Part shown: in pieces, positions 7,455 through 16,310 of the stretch
How the letters are laid out: the number at the start of each line of letters is the position of its first letter
Position numbering within the stretch: position 1 is the first letter of the stretch
Source of the DNA: Bacteroidota bacterium
GTDB lineage: Bacteria; Bacteroidota; Bacteroidia; Chitinophagales; BACL12
Assembly: GCA_016124275.1 (NCBI GenBank)
Contig: WGOA01000003.1
Location: 1-53,929 of the forward strand
DNA length: 53,929 nt
Direction of reading: 5' to 3'
Program-made: the position numbers and the translations under genes
The notes under the pieces: generated by a model
The model's database searches: none
Told to the model about the DNA's origin: nothing
The model's input: only the letters and a program-made list of their open reading frames with translations

Positions 7455-8033
7455 ATGATCAAAACGGAGAATTTCGAACAAGTCGAAGTGCATTCAAAAG
7501 AAGAACTATGGTTATGGCTGGAAAACAATCATCAACAAACAGGAAGCATATGGTTAGTTACCTTCAAAATTAGTGTACCCGATAAATACCTATACACAAG
7601 CGATATACTCGATCAGTTACTTTGCTTTGGCTGGATTGATGGCATCAGAAGAAAGTTAGATAATCACCGAACCATGCAGCTCATTTCGCCAAGAAAAGCC
7701 GAACACTGGGCTAAGACCTATAAAGACCGGGCGTCAAAATTGATTAAGGAAGGCAAAATGCAGAACGCCGGCGCACGAGCCATCGAGGCCTCCAAACAAA
7801 AAGGATTGTGGGACTTCATGAACGATGTGGACAATTTGGTTGTACCACAAGACTTAAAAGAGGCGCTGGCCAGGTATGATACCGCTGCTCATTTTTTTGA
7901 TTGCCTCAATGATTCCAGTAAACGCTTTGTCCTGCGATGGATCAAACTGGCAAAAACGGAAAAAACCAGGGCTTCCAGAATAGACCAACTCGCTCAATTG
8001 TCGGCTAAAGGAGAAAAACTAAAAGGCAGCTAA
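7455..8033 (+). CDS. YdeI/OmpD-associated family protein, copy 1
   Basis: This 192-aa protein belongs to the YdeI family. It has the N-terminal pattern of these proteins (VHSKEELWLWLENNHQQTGS), the signature LDQLLCFGWIDGIRRKLD, SPRKAEHWAKTY and a C-terminal helical tail with KRFVLRWIKLAKTEKTRASR. YdeI-like proteins are small cytosolic proteins of poorly defined function, linked in some bacteria to antimicrobial-peptide resistance. The ATG is nine bases after the GH31 stop, and the molybdopterin oxidoreductase starts 17 bases after this gene, so the three may share a transcript. A divergent second copy lies at 18881-19465. Confidence 0.85.
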   Translation: MIKTENFEQVEVHSKEELWLWLENNHQQTGSIWLVTFKISVPDKYLYTSDILDQLLCFGWIDGIRRKLDNHRTMQLISPRKAEHWAKTYKDRASKLIKEGKMQNAGARAIEASKQKGLWDFMNDVDNLVVPQDLKEALARYDTAAHFFDCLNDSSKRFVLRWIKLAKTEKTRASRIDQLAQLSAKGEKLKGS

Positions 8034-8050
8034 TAATTACTTTTGCCCGA

Positions 8051-10387
8051 ATGGAACCTCAAACCCACCATACCTTCTGTCGAATTTGTGAATCCCTGTG
8101 CGGCCTGGAGGTTGACGTTAAAGACAATAAGGTTGTGGCTATCAGACCTGATGCCGAACACGTGGCCACACGGGGTTTTGGGTGTCCAAAGGGGTTGAAG
8201 CAACACCACCTTTTCTCTTCGCCGGATCGGCTCCAGTATCCGATGAAGCGCGTGGGTAAGACCTGGAAGCGGGTTAGCTGGGAAGACGCCCTCGGGGGAA
8301 TTGGTGAAAAGGTCAGGCAAATTCGCGGCGATCACCACCCGGATGCGGTGGCCATGTACGTGGGCACCGCGGCTGGTTTTGGTGTGCTGCACCCTGTATT
8401 TGCGCAAGGTTTTATGACGGCGGTGGGGTCCAAAAGCATGTATGCGTCAGCCACGCAGGACTGCTCCAACAAATTTGCAGCGGCCCGCCATATTTATGGT
8501 TTTCCTTTCACCCAGCCTTTTCCGGATTTGCACCACACCGAATGTTTGATTATTGTCGGAGCCAATCCGGTAGTGTCTAAATGGAGTTTTCTGCAAGTGC
8601 CCAATCCGGTGGCGCACCTGAAAGAAATGGTTGCGCGGGGTAGCAAAGTATATGTCGTGGATCCGCGGAAAACGGAAACAGCCAAAACCGCGGGTGAACA
8701 TGTGTTCATTAAACCGGGAACAGATGTTTACTTCTTTCTCAGTTTTCTCCACGAGCTGATTGCGCAAAACGGCGTGAACCGCGACCGCGCCCTTCGCTAC
8801 ATGAACGGGCTTGATGAAGCCTTGGCCTTGGCACAACCCTGGCCGGCCGAACGCACGGCAGAACTTACCGGCATCAATCCGGAGGTGTTGCGCCAAATGG
8901 TGCGCCACTATGCCGGCGCCAACGGGGCCGCGCTGTACAGCTCAACGGGCGTGAACATGGGTGGACAGGGCACGCTGGCGTTTTACCTGCAGGAGGTCAT
9001 CAACGCCGTGAGCGGCAATCTTGACCGCCGCGGGGGCACGCTGGTGGGCATGGGCGTCATTGACTTTGCCAAATTTGGGGCGAAAAACGGTGTCCTGCTC
9101 CGCGACGACCGCAGCAGAATCGGCGATTTCGGCTCCACCAACGACGCTTTTCCCGGCGGAGTGCTGGCCGATGAAATCCTGACGCCGGGTCCGAAACAAG
9201 TGCGGGCATTGTTTGTGACGGGTGGCAACCCGCTCATCACCATGGCCAACAGCAACCGCTTGCGCAAGGCCTTCCAGGAATTGGAATTGCTGGTCACGCT
9301 GGATATCCTTCCCAATGAAACGGGCTCGCTGGCGCATTACATGCTGCCGTGCACCGCGCCGCTGGAGCGCCCGGATTTGCCGTTCATTTTTCCGCTGATG
9401 CTCGGGCTGCAGGCCAAACCTTATCTGCAAGCCACCAAACGCGTACTGCGCCCGCAAGGCGAGCAGCGCGACGAAGCCACCATCTACCTGGACCTCTGTC
9501 GGGCCAGTGGCGTCAACTTGTTTGGCTCCGCGGTAGCGCAGCGTTTCTTTGAAAGTGCGAGGGGCGTGCACCGCTTGCGGCAGAAAATTCGGGGGGAAGG
9601 TCAGGAGCAACCCTCAGTACCACAAGAATTCTTATTGAACGGGTTGCTGCGCCTTACCGGCCAGCCGGGCTTTGGCAAATTGTTAAAGCACCGCCACGGT
9701 TGGTTACGACCGGATCATGAAGTGGGCAGTTTCCTGGGGGTAGCGCAGGAGGGTGAAGAGGTTGCGGGAAGCACAGAGGGCGCGCCAAGTGCCAAGCGTG
9801 CCAACGGCGGAACAAAAGGCGCCCCCAAAAGCCGCGTCACCACCCCGGATGGCAAAATCAACCTGGCGCCGGAGGTGTTGGCGCAGGCGGTTCGCAACCT
9901 GGACCAACATGCCCAAGCGTTGCAGCGGCAGGACCACGAGCGTCCCTTTCGCCTGATATCAAAGCGGCACGTGACCACGCATAACTCGTGGACGCATAAT
10001 TATGAAGGCTTTGTGGAGGGATCGCGGGCCACAAATTACCTGTACGTGCATCCGAATGACCTTGCGCGCATTGGGGTGCAGGACGGTGATTTGGTGGACG
10101 TTTCGTCGCAAACAGGAACAGTTCGCTTGAACCTAAAGACGCTCGCGGATTTAATGCCCGGCGTTGTGGCGCTTCCGCATGGTTGGGGACATCAGAGCAC
10201 GCAGTTGAGCGTGGCGCGGCAGACGCGCGGCGTTAACGTGAACATTCTGGCAGCCGATGGGCCGGAGGGCGTTGATCCGTTGTCGGGCATGGTGCATCTG
10301 ACAGGCATTCCGGTTTCCGTGCGTCCGGCAGCGGGGCCACAGGCGCACAGTTGGTCAGGCTTGCTGGAAGACGTGCTGGAGGTGTGA
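8051..10387 (+). CDS. Molybdopterin-dependent oxidoreductase (DMSO reductase superfamily)
   Basis: This 778-aa catalytic subunit has an N-terminal [4Fe-4S] motif (C10, C13, C17 in CRICESLCG and C45 in FGCPKG). The molybdopterin domains follow, for example LIIVGANPVVSKW and VYVVDPRKTETA. The C-terminal dinucleotide-binding beta-barrel has ISKRHVTTHNSWTHNYEG and ALPHGWGH. C138 in QDCSNKF is at the expected position for the metal ligand, as in formate-dehydrogenase-like members. No twin-arginine signal is present, so a cytoplasmic location is likely. No iron-sulfur, membrane or cofactor-maturation subunit is adjacent, so the electron partner and substrate are unknown. A low-complexity Gly/Ala/Lys insertion lies near residues 575-595. 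It ends 17 bases from the convergent efflux operon. Confidence 0.88.
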   Translation: MEPQTHHTFCRICESLCGLEVDVKDNKVVAIRPDAEHVATRGFGCPKGLKQHHLFSSPDRLQYPMKRVGKTWKRVSWEDALGGIGEKVRQIRGDHHPDAVAMYVGTAAGFGVLHPVFAQGFMTAVGSKSMYASATQDCSNKFAAARHIYGFPFTQPFPDLHHTECLIIVGANPVVSKWSFLQVPNPVAHLKEMVARGSKVYVVDPRKTETAKTAGEHVFIKPGTDVYFFLSFLHELIAQNGVNRDRALRYMNGLDEALALAQPWPAERTAELTGINPEVLRQMVRHYAGANGAALYSSTGVNMGGQGTLAFYLQEVINAVSGNLDRRGGTLVGMGVIDFAKFGAKNGVLLRDDRSRIGDFGSTNDAFPGGVLADEILTPGPKQVRALFVTGGNPLITMANSNRLRKAFQELELLVTLDILPNETGSLAHYMLPCTAPLERPDLPFIFPLMLGLQAKPYLQATKRVLRPQGEQRDEATIYLDLCRASGVNLFGSAVAQRFFESARGVHRLRQKIRGEGQEQPSVPQEFLLNGLLRLTGQPGFGKLLKHRHGWLRPDHEVGSFLGVAQEGEEVAGSTEGAPSAKRANGGTKGAPKSRVTTPDGKINLAPEVLAQAVRNLDQHAQALQRQDHERPFRLISKRHVTTHNSWTHNYEGFVEGSRATNYLYVHPNDLARIGVQDGDLVDVSSQTGTVRLNLKTLADLMPGVVALPHGWGHQSTQLSVARQTRGVNVNILAADGPEGVDPLSGMVHLTGIPVSVRPAAGPQAHSWSGLLEDVLEV

Positions 10388-10404
10388 CGGTCAACAACTA
10401 CTCC

Positions 10405-13400
10405 CTAATCTTGCAAACCAGCACTTGCGGGCTCTGTGATGCGCTCCAACGATTCTCTACCGAACATGTAAAACACGACAGGGGTTACGATCATGTCCAG
10501 CAGGGTGCTGCTGATCAGGCCGCCCAGAATAACGGTAGCGACGGGGTAGAGGATTTCTTTGCCGGATGCTTGAGGATCCAGGGTCAGCGGAATGAGCGCT
10601 AAGGCGGCAACCAGGGCGGTCATCAAAACGGGAACCATGCGCTCCAGGGTGCCGCGAATGATCATGGGCAGCCCAAAAACTTCGCCTTCTTCCTTGACCA
10701 GATGAATATAATGCGAGATCATCATAATGCCGTTCCGTGTGGCAATTCCGGTGAGCGTAATAAACCCTACGAGGGTGGCTACGGAGAAAGTACCGCCGGT
10801 GAGCCAGACAGCCACTACACTGCCAATTAGGGCCAGGGGGATGTTCAACATAATCTGCAGGGTAAAGGCCACAGATTTAAAATGCGTGTACAAAACCAGA
10901 AATATTCCAATGACCGCAATGGCACTCAACCAAAAGATAAGTTTTGTTGCGGATTGCTGACTTTCGAATTGTCCTCCATACTCAATGTAATACCCTTGTG
11001 AAAGGGCTACCTGTTCAGAAATAGCCTGCTCTATTTCCTGTACCGTGGTGCCCAAATCCTGGCCCTGAACATTACAGCTCACGCCAATTTTCCGCTGCGA
11101 GTTTTCGTGCATGATGCTGTTGATGGACGTTGTGTATTCAATTCGCGCTACCTGTTGCAGCGGTATCAAGGTTCCATCGGGGGCGTCAATGAGCGTATTG
11201 CGTATAGCATCAATATTGGTCCGCTCCTCATCGGTGGTGCGGAGCAGGATATCAAAGGATTTGCTGTCGTCTAGAATTTGGCCGGTAACTTTTCCGTTCA
11301 GAAAGATTTCCAAATCACGGGCTACTTTTCCTGCCTGCAACCCATAACGCTGCAGGGCATCCCGGTCAATCTGGACGGTCATTTGAGGCACCATGACCTG
11401 CTTCTCAACCTGTACATCCACTACCCCGGGTACGTTCGATACAACGGTAGCAATCTCGCCAGCCTTCAGGCGCAATTCGCTCAAATCGGTACCAAAGAGC
11501 TTTATGGCCACCTGGGCCCGAACGCCTGAAAGCAGGTGATCCAAACGGTGGGAAATGGGTTGACCGACATTGACGGATACCCCTTTCAGGATGTCCAGTT
11601 TGGTTCGAATATCTTCCACAATGGCATCGCGGCTCCGCTTGGTATCTGCCCTTAACTGAACGTCAATTTCGGAATTGGATACAGGCTCGACATGTTCATC
11701 TAATTCTGCCCGTCCCGTTCTGCGGCTCACAAACTCCACTTCCGGAACTTCCAGCATCAGTTTTTCTGCCAGCGTGCCGATTTTGTTGCTTTCTTCAAGC
11801 GAAGTACCCGCAGGTGTGGAGAGATTTATCGTGAAGGACCCTTCGTTGAAGGGCGGTAAAAATTCGGTGCCAAAAAATGGGATCAGCGAAATGGCAGCCG
11901 CAATTGCCAGCACAACCCCACCCATAACCCGCTTTGGTCGGGCCAGGCCCCAGTGCAACAACTTAGTTTCATGCCGCTTAAGGAAGCGAACCAGGATGCT
12001 TTCCTTATCCTGGTTATGGCCAGCTCTGCCGAGCAGATAAGAGCACAGGACCGGGGTTACTGTAATAGATACCAGTAAAGAAGATACAATGGAAACGATG
12101 TACGCTACGCCCAAAGGAGCAAAAATCCGGCCTTCAATTCCCTGCATGTAAAACAGCGGAATAAAGACCATAACTACAATAATGGTAGCATAGACAATAG
12201 AATTCCTTACCTCGCGGCTGGCGTTGTAAACCACCTGAAGGAGGGGTTTTGGCGCATCCAGTTGCCGATTCTCGCGAATTCTTCGAAATACATTTTCGAC
12301 GTCTACGATAGCATCATCCACCAATTCTCCGATGGCAATGGCCAGGCCACCCAACGTCAGGGTGTTAATGCTGAAACCAAATAGCTTGAAAACGATAGCG
12401 GTAATGACAATAGAAAGGGGTATTGCCGTAAGGGTTATTATAGTGGTTCTGAAGTTCAGCAGAAACAGAAACAACACAAGAACAACCATGATAAAACCAT
12501 CGCGTAGAGCATGCTCTACGTTGGTCAGGGAGGCATCAATGAAGTTTCGCTGTTGGAAAATCTTGGCATTCAACACTACATCCTCAGGCAAGGTACCCTG
12601 GAGTTCCGCCAGCGCCATTTCAACCTGCTCGGTGAGCGATACGGTATTGGCGCCAGGCTGCTTTTCGATGGTCAGAACGACGGCAGGGTTGCCATTGATG
12701 CTGGCATCGCCACGCTTTTGTGCTGCACCAAAGCGCACTTCCGCCACCTGCGAAAGCAGGACGGGCAGGCCGTCTCGGTTGGAAACCACCGTTTTCTCCA
12801 GGTCACTGAGCGACTGCGCCCTGCCAATGTTCCGGATCACCACCTCCGATCCGTACTGGTCAAAGAATCCGCCCGTGCTGTTCTGGTTGGTTAGGGAAAG
12901 CGCTTCGTCCACATTGTCGATGGAGAGGTTAAATTGCTTGAGCTTGGCCGCCGAAACCAGCACCTGGTATTGGAGTCGCTCCCCTCCGATGGCGATGACC
13001 TGGGCAACCCCGTCAATGCTCATGAGCCGGCGCCGGATGGTAAAATCGGCCAGGGTTCTCAGATCAGCCGGGGAAGTGCTGTCACTGGTGATGCCCACCA
13101 TCATGATCTGCCCCATGACGGAGCTGATGGGGCCCATGACCGGGGTGATGCCCTCTGGCAACGGTACCGTCTGCAGCTTTTCGGCCACCAGTTGCCTGGC
13201 GAGGTAGACGTCGGTATTCCAATCAAACTCCACAAAAACCATCCCAATGCCAACAGAGGAAGTACTGCGCACCGCTTCCACATCAGGTGCCCCGTTCAGG
13301 GCAGTCTCGACAGGCAACACTACCTGATTCTCAATCTCCTCCGGGGCCATACCGTTGGCCTCCAGAAAAATGGTGACGCGCGGTCTGTTCAAATCCGGCA

Positions 13401-13515
13401 GTACGTCCACGGGCAGGCTGATGATAGTGACAATACCATAAACCAGCAGCAGTGCTGCCACCGCAACAATAAACAGCCTATTCTCTAACGAAAATTTTAT
13501 CAGTCTATCCAACAT
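10405..13515 (-). CDS. CusA/CzcA-family heavy-metal RND efflux pump
   Basis: This 1036-aa inner-membrane pump has the RND layout: an N-terminal helix (LFIVAVAALLLVYGIVTI), two large periplasmic loops and two blocks of six helices. The helix-4 motif GELVDDAIVDVENV carries the acidic residues that typify the heavy-metal (CusA/CzcA) branch, which exports monovalent or divalent metal ions using the proton gradient. It is the last gene of a four-gene minus-strand operon with an outer-membrane factor, an adaptor and a metal-binding lipoprotein. The order TolC-adaptor-lipoprotein-pump suggests one tripartite exporter. Copper or silver is the likeliest substrate, because the lipoprotein has a heavy-metal-binding domain, but zinc, cobalt or cadmium cannot be excluded. 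Confidence 0.93.
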   Translation of the reverse strand: MLDRLIKFSLENRLFIVAVAALLLVYGIVTIISLPVDVLPDLNRPRVTIFLEANGMAPEEIENQVVLPVETALNGAPDVEAVRSTSSVGIGMVFVEFDWNTDVYLARQLVAEKLQTVPLPEGITPVMGPISSVMGQIMMVGITSDSTSPADLRTLADFTIRRRLMSIDGVAQVIAIGGERLQYQVLVSAAKLKQFNLSIDNVDEALSLTNQNSTGGFFDQYGSEVVIRNIGRAQSLSDLEKTVVSNRDGLPVLLSQVAEVRFGAAQKRGDASINGNPAVVLTIEKQPGANTVSLTEQVEMALAELQGTLPEDVVLNAKIFQQRNFIDASLTNVEHALRDGFIMVVLVLFLFLLNFRTTIITLTAIPLSIVITAIVFKLFGFSINTLTLGGLAIAIGELVDDAIVDVENVFRRIRENRQLDAPKPLLQVVYNASREVRNSIVYATIIVVMVFIPLFYMQGIEGRIFAPLGVAYIVSIVSSLLVSITVTPVLCSYLLGRAGHNQDKESILVRFLKRHETKLLHWGLARPKRVMGGVVLAIAAAISLIPFFGTEFLPPFNEGSFTINLSTPAGTSLEESNKIGTLAEKLMLEVPEVEFVSRRTGRAELDEHVEPVSNSEIDVQLRADTKRSRDAIVEDIRTKLDILKGVSVNVGQPISHRLDHLLSGVRAQVAIKLFGTDLSELRLKAGEIATVVSNVPGVVDVQVEKQVMVPQMTVQIDRDALQRYGLQAGKVARDLEIFLNGKVTGQILDDSKSFDILLRTTDEERTNIDAIRNTLIDAPDGTLIPLQQVARIEYTTSINSIMHENSQRKIGVSCNVQGQDLGTTVQEIEQAISEQVALSQGYYIEYGGQFESQQSATKLIFWLSAIAVIGIFLVLYTHFKSVAFTLQIMLNIPLALIGSVVAVWLTGGTFSVATLVGFITLTGIATRNGIMMISHYIHLVKEEGEVFGLPMIIRGTLERMVPVLMTALVAALALIPLTLDPQASGKEILYPVATVILGGLISSTLLDMIVTPVVFYMFGRESLERITEPASAGLQD

Positions 13516-13578
13516 ACCGAAGGGCTGTTCATAAGGTGGGCTATTCTGTAGGAGGACTGTTCTTGAGTGAAACTTCTG

Positions 13579-14595
13579 TTAATGAGAATGACCATGATCA
13601 GCGTCGTCCATATTGCCCTCCGTTCCCGTTCCCTGCTGAACCTGCAGCGTAAAATCGACCGTCCTTAGGATACTTCCATCCATAAACTGCAACCAGGTGC
13701 GGTACTTACCAGGTTCTGGGAAGACGGTTTGAACGTGCAGCACCTGACCTTCTACTTCAGGATGCAGGTGCAAGAAAGCCGACGTCTCTTCATGAATGGC
13801 TATCACGTGGGCTTTTGCGCCCAGGTAGTTTCCCAGATTATTGATGTCATACTTTTTTCCATCGCGCGAAAAAACGGCATTTACATGAACCGCCTGGTTT
13901 GACTTCAGTCCCGATTCCTCCTGAGTAAGAACAATGCTAAATGGCCCTGACTTGGCCTGGAGACCCGAATTTTTAGCTGGAACCGCTGTAGCGGCTTTGC
14001 CCGTCACAGCAATGTTGACATTCTCCGTTTGAACGGACTGACCATAAGGTCTGTATTCTGCGTAAGCGTGGAAGGAGCCGCTGAACGGGAAGTTAACCTC
14101 AACCGTGTACGAACCGTCCTGCTGATATTCCGGGTGAACGTGGTCAAACCACGACAAATCCTCCGAAACAAGAATTAAATGAATCTTTTTCTCGTGCTCT
14201 ACCTGGAGCGGAACGGGCTCATTGCCTTGTCGCACATTCATGGGTCGCAAAACAAGCACGGTGGCTTTGCCCGCTTCCGGCGACGTGGGCTGCGTTTTCA
14301 TTTCCATCGAAAACTGGCTATCCGCAGCAGACCCGGAGGAGGGCTCTAAAGGCATCCCACACTTGGAACATTTTTCGCCTTCGTGGCCGGTTACCTCAGG
14401 GTGCATAGGACACGCATAATCATGGTTGTGTACGTGCTCACCGTCATGGTGCTCATCCAGGTGAACCTCTTCTTGATTGTGGGCTGCTTTGCCTTGCCCT
14501 CCATCACCCGGCTGACAAGAAGTCAGCATCAACGCTGTGGCTACACTTAATAGTCCGATTAAGCAAAAACTACAACCATACTTTATACTATACAT
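13579..14595 (-). CDS. Lipoprotein with heavy-metal-binding domain in the efflux operon
   Basis: This 338-aa protein has a lipoprotein signal (LLSVATALMLTSC). A His/Asp/Glu-rich stretch (HLDEHHDGEHVHNHD) follows, then the compact heavy-metal-binding motif YACPMHPEV...KCSKCGMPLEP (Cys and His ligands) at about residues 60-85. The rest resembles two beta-sandwich domains, each ending in a similar motif with conserved His (DHVHPEYQQDGSYTV and LHLHPEVEGQVLHV), and the C-terminus is again His/Asp-rich (DDADHGHSH). It is probably anchored in a membrane facing the periplasm and hands metal to, or buffers metal for, the adaptor and pump encoded on either side. The gene starts eight bases after the adaptor stop codon. 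The delivery role is an inference from position and ligands. Confidence 0.8.
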   Translation of the reverse strand: MYSIKYGCSFCLIGLLSVATALMLTSCQPGDGGQGKAAHNQEEVHLDEHHDGEHVHNHDYACPMHPEVTGHEGEKCSKCGMPLEPSSGSAADSQFSMEMKTQPTSPEAGKATVLVLRPMNVRQGNEPVPLQVEHEKKIHLILVSEDLSWFDHVHPEYQQDGSYTVEVNFPFSGSFHAYAEYRPYGQSVQTENVNIAVTGKAATAVPAKNSGLQAKSGPFSIVLTQEESGLKSNQAVHVNAVFSRDGKKYDINNLGNYLGAKAHVIAIHEETSAFLHLHPEVEGQVLHVQTVFPEPGKYRTWLQFMDGSILRTVDFTLQVQQGTGTEGNMDDADHGHSH

Positions 14596-14603
14596 ACTAT
14601 TTA

Positions 14604-16310
14604 TTATTGATTGAGATGAATCATTTTGATCTGATAACTGGAATTGACCACTACCCGCTGACCTTCTTCCACCCCTTTGAGAATACGCGTGTGCGTGCCG
14701 TTATTCTGGCCCAATTGAACATAGCTCAACGAAAATTGCTCCGCTGACTCTTTAATAAAAACCACCGGCTTTCCATTGATTTCTGTTATCGCTGAATTGG
14801 GCAGGGATAAGTCCTGGTTGGGAGTGCTGCTCAACGCGCGAATGTTGACAAACTCCCCAATTTTAAATTCGTTGTCCGGATTGTTCAGGGCAAAAAGCAC
14901 TTTCTGCGTCTGGTTGCTGGGGTTGATTTCCTGCGCCATCGACAACAACGTAACCAGGCTGGATTTGTGATTGTCGTTGACACATTCTATGGTGTACCGG
15001 TCACTAAGTTGAAGCGCGGCGACATCGCGATCATAAACCTGCGCTTCGACATAAACTTCTGACAAGTCGGTAATAGTAAACAACGTTTGACCTGGGTTAA
15101 CCGTTGATCCCTTGGTCAAACTGAAAGGAGCCACCACGCCATTGATGGGCGATTTCAAGACCATCGTTCGGGCCGTATTACCGGAAAGGAGCCGCAAATT
15201 GCTCTGTGCCCGCTGTAAACGAGCTTCCGCTTCGTCGATGTCTTTTCGCGCGGCTATATCCTTTATGGTTAACAGACGATCGACCTCTTTTTGAGCAGCG
15301 GCCACTTCTGCCGTAAGCGCATTCCTATCGGCGGCAAGGCTGACCTGGGTTCCCGCGTCTACGGATTGCTCCACCATCGCCAAAGGCTGACCCGCCTTAA
15401 CCTGTTGCCCCACAAACACGGAGACGTCAAGAATCTGACCCGGCTGGGCGGAGGTAACTTCAGCTTTGCCATCGCTGCTGGGCACAATGGTTCCGAAAAG
15501 TTTGGTGCTTTCTGCAAATCCACCGCGCTCCAATGGACTGGTAAAGAGTTCAAAAAGAAACTGCGTCTCCTTGGGCACCTGCACGATGTTGCCGGTAGCG
15601 GCCTGGGGAGAAACACTGGTACCGTGGTCTTCATCGCCATGGGCGGCGATCTGGCCGATCGGACCGACCGTATAAACGGCAAGCAAGATCAGGCTCATTA
15701 ACGCCCGACCTTTAGCGGTTCTGCGCTGCTGAAAAAGCACGCCCCCCGCCACACCCAGCCCTAACGCAAGCAGCAGGCCTACCCAGATCATGGCCTGACC
15801 ATTGTACCAATGGTGATCGTGGGCCGGTTCATCCGTCAACCGCTTGCCGGCCAGGATGTTGGGCAAAACCATCAGATCAGGCCCGAGGGAACTGTTTATT
15901 TGAACCAAAAATGAATACGCGGTATCGTTGGGAAACGCGCCTTCAACCGAATACGTGCCCTCCCCCGTTTGCTGAACACTGAACGTCAATGCAGCATCTT
16001 CGCGCACGCTGACCGCAATCGTGGCCGCGTCAACGGGCTTGTTGGTCGTATACTCACTGACAAACAACGTCATCACGGACGGTTGCCCGATTTGAATGGG
16101 TTCATAGCGCAACAGCAACTCGTAGCGATCCGACGACGATTCTGTGGAAAAGTAAGCCGGCCCAGCCGTGGCCTTGGGCGCCTCCTCCTCGCCATGAGTA
16201 TGATCATCGCCACCGGAAGCCTGGAGATGCGACGGGAATCCCGCCAACAGCAAAAAGCCCGTCAGCAATAACTTACCTATCAGTAGTTGTTTAATAGTTT
16301 CCCTCTTCAT
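14604..16310 (-). CDS. CusB-like periplasmic adaptor with an extra N-terminal domain and membrane segments
   Basis: This 568-aa adaptor is longer than the usual 350-450 aa. After a signal peptide comes a His-rich stretch (GGDDHTHGEEE) and a beta-sandwich resembling the domains in the neighbouring lipoprotein (residues ~35-155). Hydrophobic segments follow (WVGLLLALGLGVAGGVLF and ALMSLILLAVYTVGPIGQ), then a second His-rich site (HGDEDHG). The rest is a standard membrane-fusion protein: barrel-sandwich hybrid (VTSAQPGQILDVSVFVGQQV), coiled-coil hairpin with ARLQRAQSNLRLL, and SPINGVVAPFSLTKGSTV. It links the RND pump to the TolC-like channel. Its ATG overlaps the stop of the upstream TolC-like gene by four bases, which indicates translational coupling. 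Confidence 0.9.
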   Translation of the reverse strand: MKRETIKQLLIGKLLLTGFLLLAGFPSHLQASGGDDHTHGEEEAPKATAGPAYFSTESSSDRYELLLRYEPIQIGQPSVMTLFVSEYTTNKPVDAATIAVSVREDAALTFSVQQTGEGTYSVEGAFPNDTAYSFLVQINSSLGPDLMVLPNILAGKRLTDEPAHDHHWYNGQAMIWVGLLLALGLGVAGGVLFQQRRTAKGRALMSLILLAVYTVGPIGQIAAHGDEDHGTSVSPQAATGNIVQVPKETQFLFELFTSPLERGGFAESTKLFGTIVPSSDGKAEVTSAQPGQILDVSVFVGQQVKAGQPLAMVEQSVDAGTQVSLAADRNALTAEVAAAQKEVDRLLTIKDIAARKDIDEAEARLQRAQSNLRLLSGNTARTMVLKSPINGVVAPFSLTKGSTVNPGQTLFTITDLSEVYVEAQVYDRDVAALQLSDRYTIECVNDNHKSSLVTLLSMAQEINPSNQTQKVLFALNNPDNEFKIGEFVNIRALSSTPNQDLSLPNSAITEINGKPVVFIKESAEQFSLSYVQLGQNNGTHTRILKGVEEGQRVVVNSSYQIKMIHLNQ

